Assembly (NCBI RefSeq): GCF_014197915.1
Contig: NZ_JACIGK010000026.1
Span: forward strand, 1-64,000
DNA: 64,000 nt
Reading direction: 5' to 3'
DNA from: Roseospira visakhapatnamensis
GTDB taxonomy: Bacteria > Pseudomonadota > Alphaproteobacteria > Rhodospirillales > Rhodospirillaceae
Positions within the stretch are counted from its first letter, which is position 1, and every line of letters starts with the position of its first letter. The notes beneath the pieces are model-generated. The model had not been told where the DNA came from. It searched no databases and saw only the letters and a list, made by a program, of their open reading frames with translations. Both the position numbers and the translations under genes were made by a program. Positions 25,333 to 33,845 of the stretch are shown here, piece after piece.

Positions 25333-26286
25333 TTAACGGGTCGCGGGTCCGCCGGCGTCGGGGTCCGGTCCCGGCACGTCTCCGCCATGCGGGGGCACGG
25401 GCCGGCCCAACTGGGCCTCGCGGTGCATGATGTAGAGCGCCGAGCCGATGATGATCGCCGCGCCCACCAGCGTCCACGTGTCCGGTACCTCGGCGAACAC
25501 CAGGACGCCGATCAGGGTGGCCCAGAGGATCTGGGAGTAGTCGAAGGGGGTGACCAGGGTGGCCTCGCCCTCGCGATAGGCCCGGACCGCCAGATACTGG
25601 CCCAGGCTGGCGGCGGCCCCGATGAGCACCGCCAGCACCCAGGTCCAGGGTTCCGGCCAGCGCCAGACCATCAGCGCCGGTCCCGCCGAGACGATCACCG
25701 CGCCGGTCGCGAACCACATCAGGATGGTCAGCGGCCGGTCCGTCGCCGACAGGATCTTGACCAGGGTCATCGCCCCGGCCACCAGCGCCGCAGAGGCCAG
25801 GGCGGCCAGCGCGTCGATGTCAAGCGACCCGGGGTCGGGGCGCATGACCACCAGCACGCCCAGGAACCCCACCAGGGTCGCCAGGCCGCGCCGCCAGCGC
25901 ACCACCTCGCCCAGGACCAGGATCGCCAGCAGGATCATGAACAGCGGGCGGGCGTAGGTGATGCTGATCGCGGCCGCCAGGTCCATGTGGGTGACGGCAT
26001 GGAACAGGGCGAACATGGCCGAGATGCCCACCGTGACCCGCAGGGCATGGAGCCAGGGCCGGCGCGTCTGGTACACGCGCCATCCCTGTCCGCGCAGGAA
26101 CAGAACCAGGGTCAGCAGGCCGAACAGGCAGCGGAAGAACACGATCTGGAAGGTATGCAATTCGCCGCCGACATACTTGATCATCCCGCCCATGGCGGAG
26201 AACACCAGGGCGCTCAGCAGGATGAAGAGGATCCCCCGGGCGTTGCACGACAGGGCACCCCATTTGGCGACCAGGCGAGGGGGCAC
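25333..26286 (-). CDS. EamA/DMT-superfamily transporter
   Basis: Predicted 317-residue inner-membrane protein with ten hydrophobic segments in two EamA repeats (ILFILLSALVFSAMGGMIKY at the start of the first; LGQYLAVRAYREGEATLV in the second). Such carriers export metabolites or amino acids; the substrate is not predictable. I chose the GTG at 26286, six bases after GAGG; an in-frame TTG at 26346 would add 20 Pro/His-rich residues. The C-terminal tail is short and Pro/Gly-rich. It probably stands alone, 134 bp from the SDR gene on the same strand. Confidence 0.8.
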   Translation of the reverse strand: MPPRLVAKWGALSCNARGILFILLSALVFSAMGGMIKYVGGELHTFQIVFFRCLFGLLTLVLFLRGQGWRVYQTRRPWLHALRVTVGISAMFALFHAVTHMDLAAAISITYARPLFMILLAILVLGEVVRWRRGLATLVGFLGVLVVMRPDPGSLDIDALAALASAALVAGAMTLVKILSATDRPLTILMWFATGAVIVSAGPALMVWRWPEPWTWVLAVLIGAAASLGQYLAVRAYREGEATLVTPFDYSQILWATLIGVLVFAEVPDTWTLVGAAIIIGSALYIMHREAQLGRPVPPHGGDVPGPDPDAGGPATR

Positions 26287-26474
26287 GGGGAGCCTCGAAT
26301 GGTGGGGAGGGCGGTGGACGCCTCCGGCGGGGGCGGTCGAGGCCAACGCCGAGAATGCGACAGCCTCAGTCTAGAGGGGCGGGACGGCCCACGGCGAGGG
26401 AATACCGGCCGGACGCCCGCTGGGCCGCCATGCGTGATCCGCATGGTGGAGGGGCTGTCGGCGCGCCGTCTCGC

Positions 26475-27812
26475 CTATGCCGGTCGGCGAAGGGCCGCCA
26501 CCATCTCGACATGCGCCGACCAGGGGAACTGATCGATGGGGGTGACGGTCTCCAGCCGATAACCGCCGTCCACCAGGAGACGCGCGTCGCGGGCGAAGGT
26601 GGCCGGATTGCAGGATACGGCGATCACCGTGGCGGGTCCGGCGGCGGCCAGGGCCTCCGCCTGGGCCCGTGCCCCGGCGCGCGGCGGGTCGACCACAACC
26701 ACGTCGGCGTCCGCCAGCGTCGGGGCCGTCAGGGGATCGCGGGCCAGGTCGCGGGTCTCGGCGGAGACACGTCCGCCGGCCGGGACGGGCGCGGCGGCCA
26801 GGGCGGCCATCGCCGCGCCCGCCCCGTCCACGGCCCGCACCGACAGCCCGCGCGCGGCCAGCGGCAGGCTGAAGGTGCCCAGGCCGGCGAACAGGTCGAG
26901 CGCCCGGGTCGCGGTACCGGGCAGGCGGTCCAGGATGGCGGCGGTGATGGCCGCCTCGCCCTCGGGCGACGGTTGCAGGAAGGCCAGCGGCGGCAGCGTC
27001 ACCGGCATCCCGGCGAAGCGCACCTGGGGTGGGCGCCGGGCCGCCACCGGCTCCCAGGCGGTCCCGATGCGCACGCCCAGCCGTGCCGGGTCGACGGTCT
27101 CGGCGAAGGCCGCCAGCCGCTCGCGGCCGTCCAGGTCGGGCGGCGCGGGCAGGTCCAGGGTAAGGTCGAGGCCGGTGTCCGTCTCGGTCACGATCACCGC
27201 GCCGCGCGTCCCGGGTGTCGCCAGCGCCGCCAGGAGGGGTCTCAGGGGGCCGTCGGCGCCCACCAGGGCGACCAGGGCCGGCGCCAGCAGGGCACAGCCG
27301 CGCAGGTCTTCCAGCCGATGGCTGGCCGCGCCGTGGAAGCCCAGGCTCAGGCCCGCGCGGGTCCGCACCCAGCCCAGGGTGGCCCGGCGGCGGCTGCCCG
27401 GCGGGATGGCGATCACCGGGCCGACCGGCGTTTCCCCCAGCCCGCGATGGCCGAGGGCGCGGCCGATGGCCTCCCGTTTCCAGGCGGTCAGGGCGTCGGG
27501 CGCCAGATGCTGCAGGGTACAGCCCCCGCAGGATCCGAAGTGGGGGCAGGGCGGGGGAACGCGATCCGGCGACGGCGTGACCACCGCCTCCAGCGCGCCG
27601 CGCGCGTCGGCCGGGCCGCGTCCCCCGATCCGGGCGCGCACCCGGTCCCCGGGCAGGGCGCCGGGCAGGATGATCCGCCGTCCCTGGTGGGCGGCCAGGC
27701 CGTCCCCGTGGGCGCCCAGGGCATCGACGGTGACCTCCACGGTCTCGGTCGGGCGTGCGCGGGCGGCGGCGGATCGGCGCGGCGGGCGGGGGCTGTGTCG
27801 GCGTGCGGTCAT
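26475..27812 (-). CDS. TrmA/RlmD-family RNA (uracil-5-) methyltransferase
   Basis: Predicted 445-residue SAM-dependent enzyme methylating uridine in rRNA or tRNA. An N-terminal TRAM-like domain (residues 22-75) is followed by iron-sulfur ligands Cys89, Cys95 and Cys98 (CPHFGSCGGC) and Cys near 171. The Rossmann domain contains DLFAGLGTFSLPLA for SAM binding, VVVDPPRAG, and the nucleophile Cys in VSCNPATFARDA. The final DQFPWSAHVEMVAAL matches the catalytic Glu region of the family. The length fits RlmD/RumA-like proteins. The exact uridine target cannot be assigned from sequence. Confidence 0.88.
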   Translation of the reverse strand: MTARRHSPRPPRRSAAARARPTETVEVTVDALGAHGDGLAAHQGRRIILPGALPGDRVRARIGGRGPADARGALEAVVTPSPDRVPPPCPHFGSCGGCTLQHLAPDALTAWKREAIGRALGHRGLGETPVGPVIAIPPGSRRRATLGWVRTRAGLSLGFHGAASHRLEDLRGCALLAPALVALVGADGPLRPLLAALATPGTRGAVIVTETDTGLDLTLDLPAPPDLDGRERLAAFAETVDPARLGVRIGTAWEPVAARRPPQVRFAGMPVTLPPLAFLQPSPEGEAAITAAILDRLPGTATRALDLFAGLGTFSLPLAARGLSVRAVDGAGAAMAALAAAPVPAGGRVSAETRDLARDPLTAPTLADADVVVVDPPRAGARAQAEALAAAGPATVIAVSCNPATFARDARLLVDGGYRLETVTPIDQFPWSAHVEMVAALRRPA

Positions 27813-27919
27813 GCCCGGGGCTTACGGCCTGGCGCCGTGCCTGACAAGGGGTCCCGGCGCGCGGGCGGGCGGCGTATAGTCGCGCTCTTGCCGTTTCAAC
27901 CCCCACGGGAGCGCGCGCC

Positions 27920-29035
27920 ATGCTGACCGATGCCATGAAGGGCCTGCGGGTTCTGGACCTGTCCCAGTATATCCCCGGCCCGTTCGCCACCCTGCTGCTG
28001 TCCGACCTCGGGGCCGAGGTGGTCAAGGTTGAGCCGCCGGCTGGCGATCCCATGCGCGGCTTCGGTCCGGCCGGGGCCGACGGCGTGTCGGGTTTCTACA
28101 CCGTCCTGAACCGCAACAAGACGGTGGTGCGGGTGGATCTCAAGACCGAGGACGGCCGCCGCGCCATGGAAGACCTGATCCGGGGCAGCCATGTCCTGCT
28201 GGAGAGCTATCGCCCCGGTACCCTGGAGCGTCTGGGCCTGGGGCGGGACCGGCTCCAGGAGATCGCTCCCCACCTGGTGCACTGTGCCCTGTCGGGGTAC
28301 GGCCAGGACGGCCCGTTGCGGTTGCGCGCCGGCCACGACCTCACCTATCTGGCCCTGAGCGGCGCGCTGGCGGCCACCGGACCGGCGGAGCGTCCGGTGA
28401 TGCCGTTTCCGCCGCTGGCCGACCATGCCGGGGCGCTGATGGCGGTGATCGCCATTCTGGGCGCATTGCTGCGGCGCCTGCGCAGCGGGCGGGGCGCCTA
28501 TCTGGACGTCAGCCTGTTCGAGGCGGCCGCCGGCCTGAACGCCGTTGGCCTGGTGCTGGGGCGCCTGACCGGGGGACCGATCCGGGAGGGCGAGGCGCTG
28601 ACCGGCGGCGGCGCGTACTATCGCTGTTACCGGACGGCGGATGATCGCTTCATGGCGCTGGCGGCCATCGAACCCAAGTTCTGGGCGGCCTTCTGCCGTG
28701 CCGTCGACCGGCCCGCCTGGATCACGCGCCAGGACGAGCCGGTGCCCCAAGAGGCGCTGATCGCCGAGGTCGAGGCGCTGTTCGCCACGCGCACGCAGGC
28801 CGACTGGCGGGCGGTGCTGGCCGAGGTCGACTGCTGTTGCGAGCCCGTGCTGACGTCGATGGAGGCGCCGGACCATCCGCACGTGGCGGCGCGGGGCCTG
28901 ATGGGCGAGGGCGCGGAGGGGCTCGCGGACGTCCTCTTGCCCATCATGCTGGATGGCGCGGCCCCATCGCCCCGACGCCCCCTCAGGGAGGCCGAGGCGA
29001 CCGATGTCCTGTCCGGTTGGGCGGCGCCGCGCTGA
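27920..29035 (+). CDS. CaiB/BaiF family, alpha-methylacyl-CoA racemase-like
   Basis: Predicted 371-residue CoA enzyme. The family start (GLRVLDLSQYIPGPFATLLLSDLGAEVVKVE) is present. Unlike formyl- or succinyl-CoA transferases, it keeps the racemase pair: His in RAGHDLTYLALSG (about residue 139) and Asp in PPLADHAGA (about 168), matching AMACR/MCR. It therefore probably interconverts R and S 2-methylacyl-CoA in branched fatty acid or isoprenoid breakdown. GGGAG precedes the ATG. It is divergent from the methyltransferase gene and convergent to pncC. Confidence 0.85.
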   Translation: MLTDAMKGLRVLDLSQYIPGPFATLLLSDLGAEVVKVEPPAGDPMRGFGPAGADGVSGFYTVLNRNKTVVRVDLKTEDGRRAMEDLIRGSHVLLESYRPGTLERLGLGRDRLQEIAPHLVHCALSGYGQDGPLRLRAGHDLTYLALSGALAATGPAERPVMPFPPLADHAGALMAVIAILGALLRRLRSGRGAYLDVSLFEAAAGLNAVGLVLGRLTGGPIREGEALTGGGAYYRCYRTADDRFMALAAIEPKFWAAFCRAVDRPAWITRQDEPVPQEALIAEVEALFATRTQADWRAVLAEVDCCCEPVLTSMEAPDHPHVAARGLMGEGAEGLADVLLPIMLDGAAPSPRRPLREAEATDVLSGWAAPR

Positions 29036-29054
29036 GCGCCGCCGCGCCGGCGCC

Positions 29055-29612
29055 TCACGAGGTCGGGGGCTGGACGTCCGTGGCGGCCCCGTCCTCCTCC
29101 TCCTCGTCCTCGTCCGGCAGGGTGGCCAGTTCCAGCAGCAGGTCGAGGCCCGCGTGCACGCTGGCCAGGCGGATGTCGTCGCGGGTGCCGGCGAACACGT
29201 AGCGCTTGGGCCGTACCAGGCCGTCCTGACGGGCGGCCGCCAGATGCACCAGGCCCACCGGCTTCTCGGGCGTGCCGCCGGCCGGGCCGGCGATGCCGGT
29301 GATGGCCAGTGACAGGGTGGCGCCGGAGGCGGCCAGCGCGCCGAGCGCCATGGCCACCGCGACCTCCTCGCTGACCGCGCCGACGGTCTCCAGCAACTCG
29401 CCTTCCACGCCCAGGAGTTGCATCTTGGCGGCGTTGGAGTAGGTCACGAAGCCGCGATCCAGCACCGCGCTGGATCCCGGCACGGCGGTCAGGCTGGTGG
29501 ACGCCAATCCCCCGGTGCAGGACTCCGCCGTCGTCACGGTCAGATCCTGGTCGCGACACAGGGTGATGACGGCGCGGGCGTGGTCGACCAGGGCCTTGGG
29601 AAGGACGCTCAT
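29055..29612 (-). CDS. pncC: CinA C-terminal-type nicotinamide-nucleotide amidase
   Basis: Predicted 185-residue cytosolic enzyme that deamidates NMN to nicotinate mononucleotide, recycling NAD by-products. Family motifs are TAESCTGGLASTSLTAVPGSS (residues 26-46, with the catalytic Ser-Cys-Thr region), FVTYSNAAK, GAVSEEVAVAMA and AITGIAGPAGGTPEKPVGLV. It lacks the N-terminal molybdopterin-like domain of full CinA, as in standalone PncC proteins. The C-terminus ends in an unusual acidic run (DEDEEEED). A copy of the dispersed hairpin element starts 20 bp upstream of the start and so probably lies in its leader or promoter. Confidence 0.9.
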   Translation of the reverse strand: MSVLPKALVDHARAVITLCRDQDLTVTTAESCTGGLASTSLTAVPGSSAVLDRGFVTYSNAAKMQLLGVEGELLETVGAVSEEVAVAMALGALAASGATLSLAITGIAGPAGGTPEKPVGLVHLAAARQDGLVRPKRYVFAGTRDDIRLASVHAGLDLLLELATLPDEDEEEEDGAATDVQPPTS

Positions 29613-30349
29613 GGGTGGGCTCCGTCGTCTGATGCAAACGGCGGATGAATGTGACTCATCCGCCCAGGGGCACCTTGCAGGCGCCGCGTTTCAAGAAACC
29701 GGCACCGCGACGCGGTGCTTGGGCCGGCCACGGATTTCGACGGCCATTGACCATGACCGTTGGTATGACTGCGGCGCGAGGGGGTGGTGCCGGGCCAGGA
29801 GCCTAGACCGGATCCCCCGCGCTGGGAACCGCCGCCGTGGATGGATCGCGGGGCCGCGACGGCACGCCGCGATGGCCCGATTCGCGCCCTGGTTCGCCAC
29901 GATGTCGCCAAAAAAGCTGGTGGTTTCGGCCCGGGGAGTCCAGTTGTCTCCGGGCCTTGGCGGAGTCGGGTTGCGTGTGCGCGGCTTTCCCCCTATGCCT
30001 TTGAACATGCGGCGGGGATCCATGATGCGCCGGGACGAACGGGCATCATGAGAGGGTTGCGGAAGACGCCAATGAGGCGGAACCGGGGCGGTATCTGGTC
30101 GTGACGGTGGCGCGTCCGCCGCCGGGCCGGAGGCCGGAGTCGCTTGTTGTCGAGATGTGCGGTCGGGGTGTGCGGTCGGGGCGCCCGGGGCCATGGGACA
30201 GGCTATCGAACACCGCGTCGCGGCACCCATCGGGGATGCCGGGCCGGGTCCATTGGCCGTCGTCCGGCCATTGATCAGGCCGTCTCAGGGGCCGTCGCGG
30301 GCATCGCCCGCGTGCGGGACGCCATAGCCATTTACGGGAAGAGAGCGTC
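29613..30349. other. 737-bp intergenic region with hairpin-element copy 2
   Basis: It separates the divergent pncC and M23 peptidase genes. The pncC side is taken up by copy 2 of the dispersed element (29632-29766). The remainder (29767-30349) has no convincing coding frame. A short perfect hairpin, GCGGGC/GCCCGC at 30297-30311, lies about 40 bp before the M23 start. Confidence 0.5.
29632..29766 (+). repeat. dispersed hairpin element, copy 2
   Basis: A 135-bp relative of the 1812-1947 element, same strand and almost the same length, from ATGCAAACGG to CCGTTGGTAT. The blocks GTGACTCATCCGCCC, CACCTTGCAGGCGC, GGCACCGCG and GGCCGGCCACGGA align with copy 1 in order. Stem 1 (8 bp) and stem 3 (7 bp) are intact; stems 2 and 4 each have one mismatch. 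This suggests an older or decaying copy. Confidence 0.8.
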
Positions 30350-31669
30350 ATGTCGGAATTCGATCCACAGGAACTGAGCCTGTCGGCGTGGCGGCGTGCC
30401 CTGCGCCGCGCGTTTCCAGAGCGTCATGTGATGGTGCGCGCCGACACGGGCGGTTTCCGGTCCTGGACACTGGGCAGCGTGTTCCAGGCGACCGTGGCGG
30501 GAGTCGCGGTCATTCTGCTGGGGGTGTTCACCTACGGTGTCGCCACGGCGGTCTGGGTGGATGCGCTGATCGACGCCAAGAACGCCGAGGTGAGCCACGC
30601 CGAGGACAACTACAAGCAGCTTCTGGCCGAGGTGGCGCTCTATCGCGATCAGGTCGCGGTGGTCACCCGTGGGCTGGAGGACAACCACGCGGTGCTGGCC
30701 CGCTACATGGATCACGTCGATCCCGAGGCGGCGGAGGCGGGGACACCGGCCGGCCCGTCGACCACGGAGGACACGCTGGCCGAGGCGGGACGGGCCCGCG
30801 ACGCGCTGCTGGCGCAACTGGCCACCATGGAAGAGGGCATGGCGGAGCTGTCGGAGGCGCACCAGTTGCTGAGCCAGTTCGACAATTTCGAGCTGGAAAT
30901 GCGCAAGATGGTGTTGCAGCGCGATCTGGCCCTGGATGAGAACAAGGCGCTGACCGACCGGGTGGGTGACCTGGAAGGCCTGGTCATCGAAATGGAGACC
31001 GCCCAGGCGGCCTTGCTGGAGCATTTCGGGTCCGTGGCCCAGACACGCATCGCCGACCTGGAAACCACGCTGTCCGATGCCGGCCTGGACGTCGAGCACC
31101 TGCTGGAGCAGGCGCTGGCCAACACGGACGGCCAGGGCGGCCCGTTCGTGCCGGCCGGCCTGCCGATGCTCGACCGCGCCGCGTTCAAGGATACCGTGGT
31201 CAGCCTCAACCATCATGTGGATCGCCTGGGGGCCTTGAAGGGTCTGACCGATCAGTTGCCGCTCACCCGGCCGGTGGTGTCCGGATACCGGGTGTCCAGC
31301 CCGTTCGGCGTGCGGCAGGACCCGATCAACGGGCGCATGGCCCGCCACGAGGGGATTGATTATGCCGCCGCCTCTGGGACGCCGGTGCTGGCGCCGGCCG
31401 CCGGAAAGGTGGTTTACGTCGGCTGGCGGCGCGGCTATGGTCGGACCATAGAGATCAGCCACGGCCTGGGACTGACCACCCGGTACGGGCATCTGTCGGC
31501 CGCGACCGTGTCCGCCGGCGATCTGGTCACGCGAGGGCAGCAGGTCGGGCGGATCGGAAACACCGGGCGCAGCACTGGATCCCATCTCCACTACGAGATC
31601 CGGGTGAATGGTCATCCCCGGAATCCGGCCAGGTTCATCGAGGCGGGAAAACATGTTTTCCAGGGGTAA
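30350..31669 (+). CDS. membrane-anchored M23 (LytM-type) peptidoglycan peptidase, LmdC-like
   Basis: Predicted 439-residue bitopic protein. A cytoplasmic stretch (1-43), one membrane helix (about 44-68), a long coiled-coil region (about 75-250) and a C-terminal LytM domain are visible. The zinc and catalytic residues are present: HEGIDYA (His and Asp), RYGHLS and GSHLHYEI. It is therefore probably an active endopeptidase on peptide crosslinks in the periplasm. The next gene, a bactofilin, overlaps by 17 bp. In other alphaproteobacteria a bactofilin gene sits next to an M23 peptidase called LmdC and localises it for stalk or shape growth. That role here is inference. Confidence 0.88.
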   Translation: MSEFDPQELSLSAWRRALRRAFPERHVMVRADTGGFRSWTLGSVFQATVAGVAVILLGVFTYGVATAVWVDALIDAKNAEVSHAEDNYKQLLAEVALYRDQVAVVTRGLEDNHAVLARYMDHVDPEAAEAGTPAGPSTTEDTLAEAGRARDALLAQLATMEEGMAELSEAHQLLSQFDNFELEMRKMVLQRDLALDENKALTDRVGDLEGLVIEMETAQAALLEHFGSVAQTRIADLETTLSDAGLDVEHLLEQALANTDGQGGPFVPAGLPMLDRAAFKDTVVSLNHHVDRLGALKGLTDQLPLTRPVVSGYRVSSPFGVRQDPINGRMARHEGIDYAAASGTPVLAPAAGKVVYVGWRRGYGRTIEISHGLGLTTRYGHLSAATVSAGDLVTRGQQVGRIGNTGRSTGSHLHYEIRVNGHPRNPARFIEAGKHVFQG

Positions 31670-32252
31670 CACCAAGCCAACGGCGGCCACGCCCGCGCCC
31701 GTGCCGAGTTCCGAGCGTCGCAGCGACCGCCGGCTGGGCGACGGAGGTGGGGAGCGCGCCGTGCCGTCCATCGTCAGCGCCGACCTGACCGTCACCGGCG
31801 ATCTGGTGAGCGCCGGTGAAATCCAGATCGACGGCCGGGTCGAAGGCGACATCAAGTGCGCGTCGCTGATCATCGGCATTTCCGGAGCCGTGACCGGCGA
31901 GGTCAGCGCCCAGACCGTGCGCATGCACGGATCCGTCAGCGGTCAGGTGATCGCCAAGTCGGTGTTCCTGGCCAGCACCGCGCGCATGGTGGGCGACGTG
32001 ACCCATGAAAGCCTGGCCATCGAGCCGGGTGCCTTCATGGAGGGGCATTGCCGCCGCATGGCCGAGGTGCCGGATCTGGCCCTGCCCGAGACCCGGGCGG
32101 CCGCCACGGCGGCGGTGCCGCGCCTGACTGCGACGGCTGGAGACGCCGGCGCGGATGGTCAGGCCAAGGGGGGTGACGCCAAGGACTCCTCCGGGAACGA
32201 GACGGGCGCCGCCGCGTCCGGTATCGACGGCCGCAAGAAGACCGGGTCCTGA
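31653..32252 (+). CDS. bacA: bactofilin
   Basis: Predicted 199-residue cytoskeletal protein that polymerises without nucleotide. The central bactofilin beta-helix (about residues 38-140) shows the regular IVSADLTVTGDLVSAGEIQID / GRVEGDIKCASLIIG / VTGEVSAQTVRMHGSVSGQVI repeats. Both tails are disordered and rich in Ala, Gly, Thr and Lys/Asp. The start at 31653 (MFSRGNTKP) lies inside the M23 peptidase gene, giving a 17-bp overlap and probable translational coupling. It most likely recruits the peptidase to a site of curvature. The symbol follows family usage. Confidence 0.9.
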   Translation: MFSRGNTKPTAATPAPVPSSERRSDRRLGDGGGERAVPSIVSADLTVTGDLVSAGEIQIDGRVEGDIKCASLIIGISGAVTGEVSAQTVRMHGSVSGQVIAKSVFLASTARMVGDVTHESLAIEPGAFMEGHCRRMAEVPDLALPETRAAATAAVPRLTATAGDAGADGQAKGGDAKDSSGNETGAAASGIDGRKKTGS

Positions 32253-32566
32253 TCCTCCGGGTGTCCCGAGGCCGTGGAGGCCCGGGCCGACATCGGGGCG
32301 TTGCCGGCTGGCGTCCCGCCGTTCGGGTCCGGGATGAGCCGGCGGCGAGGATCGATCTTTCCATCACCATGACGGGCGCGCGGCGACGACCGTGACAGCC
32401 GATGGACCTGCGGGGTGATTCGCGGGCCTGTTTCGCGTTGGGGGCCGACTGGCTGGCGACGGGCGGCGTCACCGGATGGTCTCAGGGGCCGCCGGTCACC
32501 AACAACCCCCGGTCCGGCCATGCCGTCCGGCAGAGGCCGCGGCTTTCCGGCCGGGGGCCCGGGCCG
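32253..32566. other. 314-bp region between bactofilin and the small minus-strand gene
   Basis: The bactofilin gene and the small minus-strand frame converge on this stretch. No coding frame, clear terminator or repeat is recognised in it. Several G+C-rich imperfect hairpins occur, as expected at this composition. Confidence 0.4.
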
Positions 32567-32752
32567 TCAGGACACGGTCGCGGGACGGCGGCGATCCACC
32601 TCGGGGGCGCGCGAGCCTGCGCGGTCGTTGGCCGGTGTCCCGGCCTGGGGGCGCGGCGCCACGGGGCCGGGCGCGGGAGCGGGACGTGATCCGGCACCCG
32701 AGCGCATCATTTCCACCAGGGCCGTGGAGCCCACGCCTCGCCAGATCATCAT
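32567..32752 (-). CDS. small Pro-rich protein of unknown function behind a Fur-box-like promoter
   Basis: A 61-codon frame starts ATGATGATCTGG at 32752, eight bases after AGGGGAG. The protein begins MMIWRGVGSTALVEMMRSG and continues as a Pro/Arg/Ala-rich tail without membrane segment or recognised domain. Its case rests on position. A near-perfect sigma-70 promoter (32796-32824) lies 44 bp upstream, overlapped by a Fur-box-like inverted repeat. I do not recognise the family. The alternative is that the promoter drives an iron-responsive small RNA and the frame is chance. Confidence 0.45.
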   Translation of the reverse strand: MMIWRGVGSTALVEMMRSGAGSRPAPAPGPVAPRPQAGTPANDRAGSRAPEVDRRRPATVS

Positions 32753-32795
32753 CGCACCGTCTCCCCTCGCGGTATGTCCATGACGTCGACAGGGG

Positions 32796-32843
32796 ATTAT
32801 ACCGGGGCGGCCTTGTTTATGCAAGTAAGTATCAATTGCGAAT
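32796..32843 (-). promoter_or_regulatory. sigma-70 promoter with Fur-box-like operator
   Basis: Read on the minus strand, TTGCAT (32824-32819) and an exact TATAAT (32801-32796) are 17 bp apart, the ideal spacing. Overlapping the -35 box, ATTCGCAATTGATACTTACTTGCAT (32843-32819) has TTCGCAA/TTGCAT-type ends and an A+T-rich centre like Fur operators of alphaproteobacteria. The last codons of the GT9 gene lie within the operator. Repression by Fur under iron sufficiency is inferred. Confidence 0.55.
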
Positions 32844-33845
32844 GACGGCCGAAGACCCGAAGCTCGGATCGGTGGGGGGATCCACGCGCACCCGCGTCGC
32901 GGCCTCCAGCACCGTCTCGACCGGCAGGTCGGCGAGCGGCGCGCGGCGCAGCCAGACCACCGCCGGACCGCGCGGGCGGTGCTTGTCCGGGATCGAGGCG
33001 CCCGAGAACAGCGCCACGGTGGGGCATCCGGCCAGGGCGATCATGTGCAGCGGGCCGGTGTCGTTGCCCACCGCCAGGGCGGCCCGGTGACCCAGCGCCG
33101 GGATGTCCAGCAGGCCGGTGCGGCCGACCAGGGAGATCGCCGCCGGGCACCGGGCCTGGATGGCCGCGATCGCGGGGGCCTCGGCGTCCGTGCCCAGCAG
33201 GACCGGCGTGAGTCCCTCGGCCATCAGCGCTTGCGCCAGCGCCCCGAAGCAGGCCGCCGGCCATCGCTTCTCGGGCCGATGGGCCGATCCGCCGGGCACC
33301 AGCAGGGCGATCCGGTCGGGCAGGTCCAGCCGGTCGATCTCGGCGGCGCGCGGTCCGGACCAGGTGAACGACAGGTCGGGAACGGCCGACCCCGGCAGGC
33401 CGGCGAGACGCAACTGTTCCGCCTGGCGCTCCAGGGTGTGCAGGCGGGTGCGCTGGGGCGTGTCGTGGCGGAAGGCGCAGCCCGGAGCGATGCCGCTCCA
33501 CGGGGGAGCGGCGCCCATCGCCCGCAGGGCCCGGAAGTAGGCGGTGGTGCGCCCCGAGGTCTGCAGGTCGTAGACCCGGTCGAATCGGGTCCGGGCGATG
33601 CGCCGGATCAGCCTCCACCAGGCGAGCGGCCGGGACAGGGCGCCGGCGCGCGGGTCGATCCACACCGCGTCTGCGAGCCCGCTGGCCTCGATCAGCGTCC
33701 GATAGGCGGGCGTGGTGAGCACGACGAGGCGCGCGGCCGGGTGGTGGCGCCGGATCGCGGCCAGCGGACCCAGCGCCAGCACCACGTCGCCCAGGGCCGA
33801 AAGCTTGATGACCAGGACGGATCCGGCCGCCCGGGGTTCAGTCAT
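32832..33845 (-). CDS. GT9 heptosyltransferase-family glycosyltransferase
   Basis: Predicted 337-residue GT-B-fold enzyme of family GT9, which adds heptose or related sugars in LPS core or similar glycans. The start SVLVIKLSALGDVVLALGPLAAIRRHHP and the C-terminal VGNDTGPLHMIALAGCPTVALF donor-binding motif are diagnostic. LLVPGGSAHRPEKRWPA matches the central phosphate-binding region. The start codon overlaps the end of the GT4 gene upstream by eight bases, so both form one operon. Acceptor and donor are not known. It acts on the cytoplasmic face of the inner membrane. Confidence 0.9.
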   Translation of the reverse strand: MTEPRAAGSVLVIKLSALGDVVLALGPLAAIRRHHPAARLVVLTTPAYRTLIEASGLADAVWIDPRAGALSRPLAWWRLIRRIARTRFDRVYDLQTSGRTTAYFRALRAMGAAPPWSGIAPGCAFRHDTPQRTRLHTLERQAEQLRLAGLPGSAVPDLSFTWSGPRAAEIDRLDLPDRIALLVPGGSAHRPEKRWPAACFGALAQALMAEGLTPVLLGTDAEAPAIAAIQARCPAAISLVGRTGLLDIPALGHRAALAVGNDTGPLHMIALAGCPTVALFSGASIPDKHRPRGPAVVWLRRAPLADLPVETVLEAATRVRVDPPTDPSFGSSAVIRN

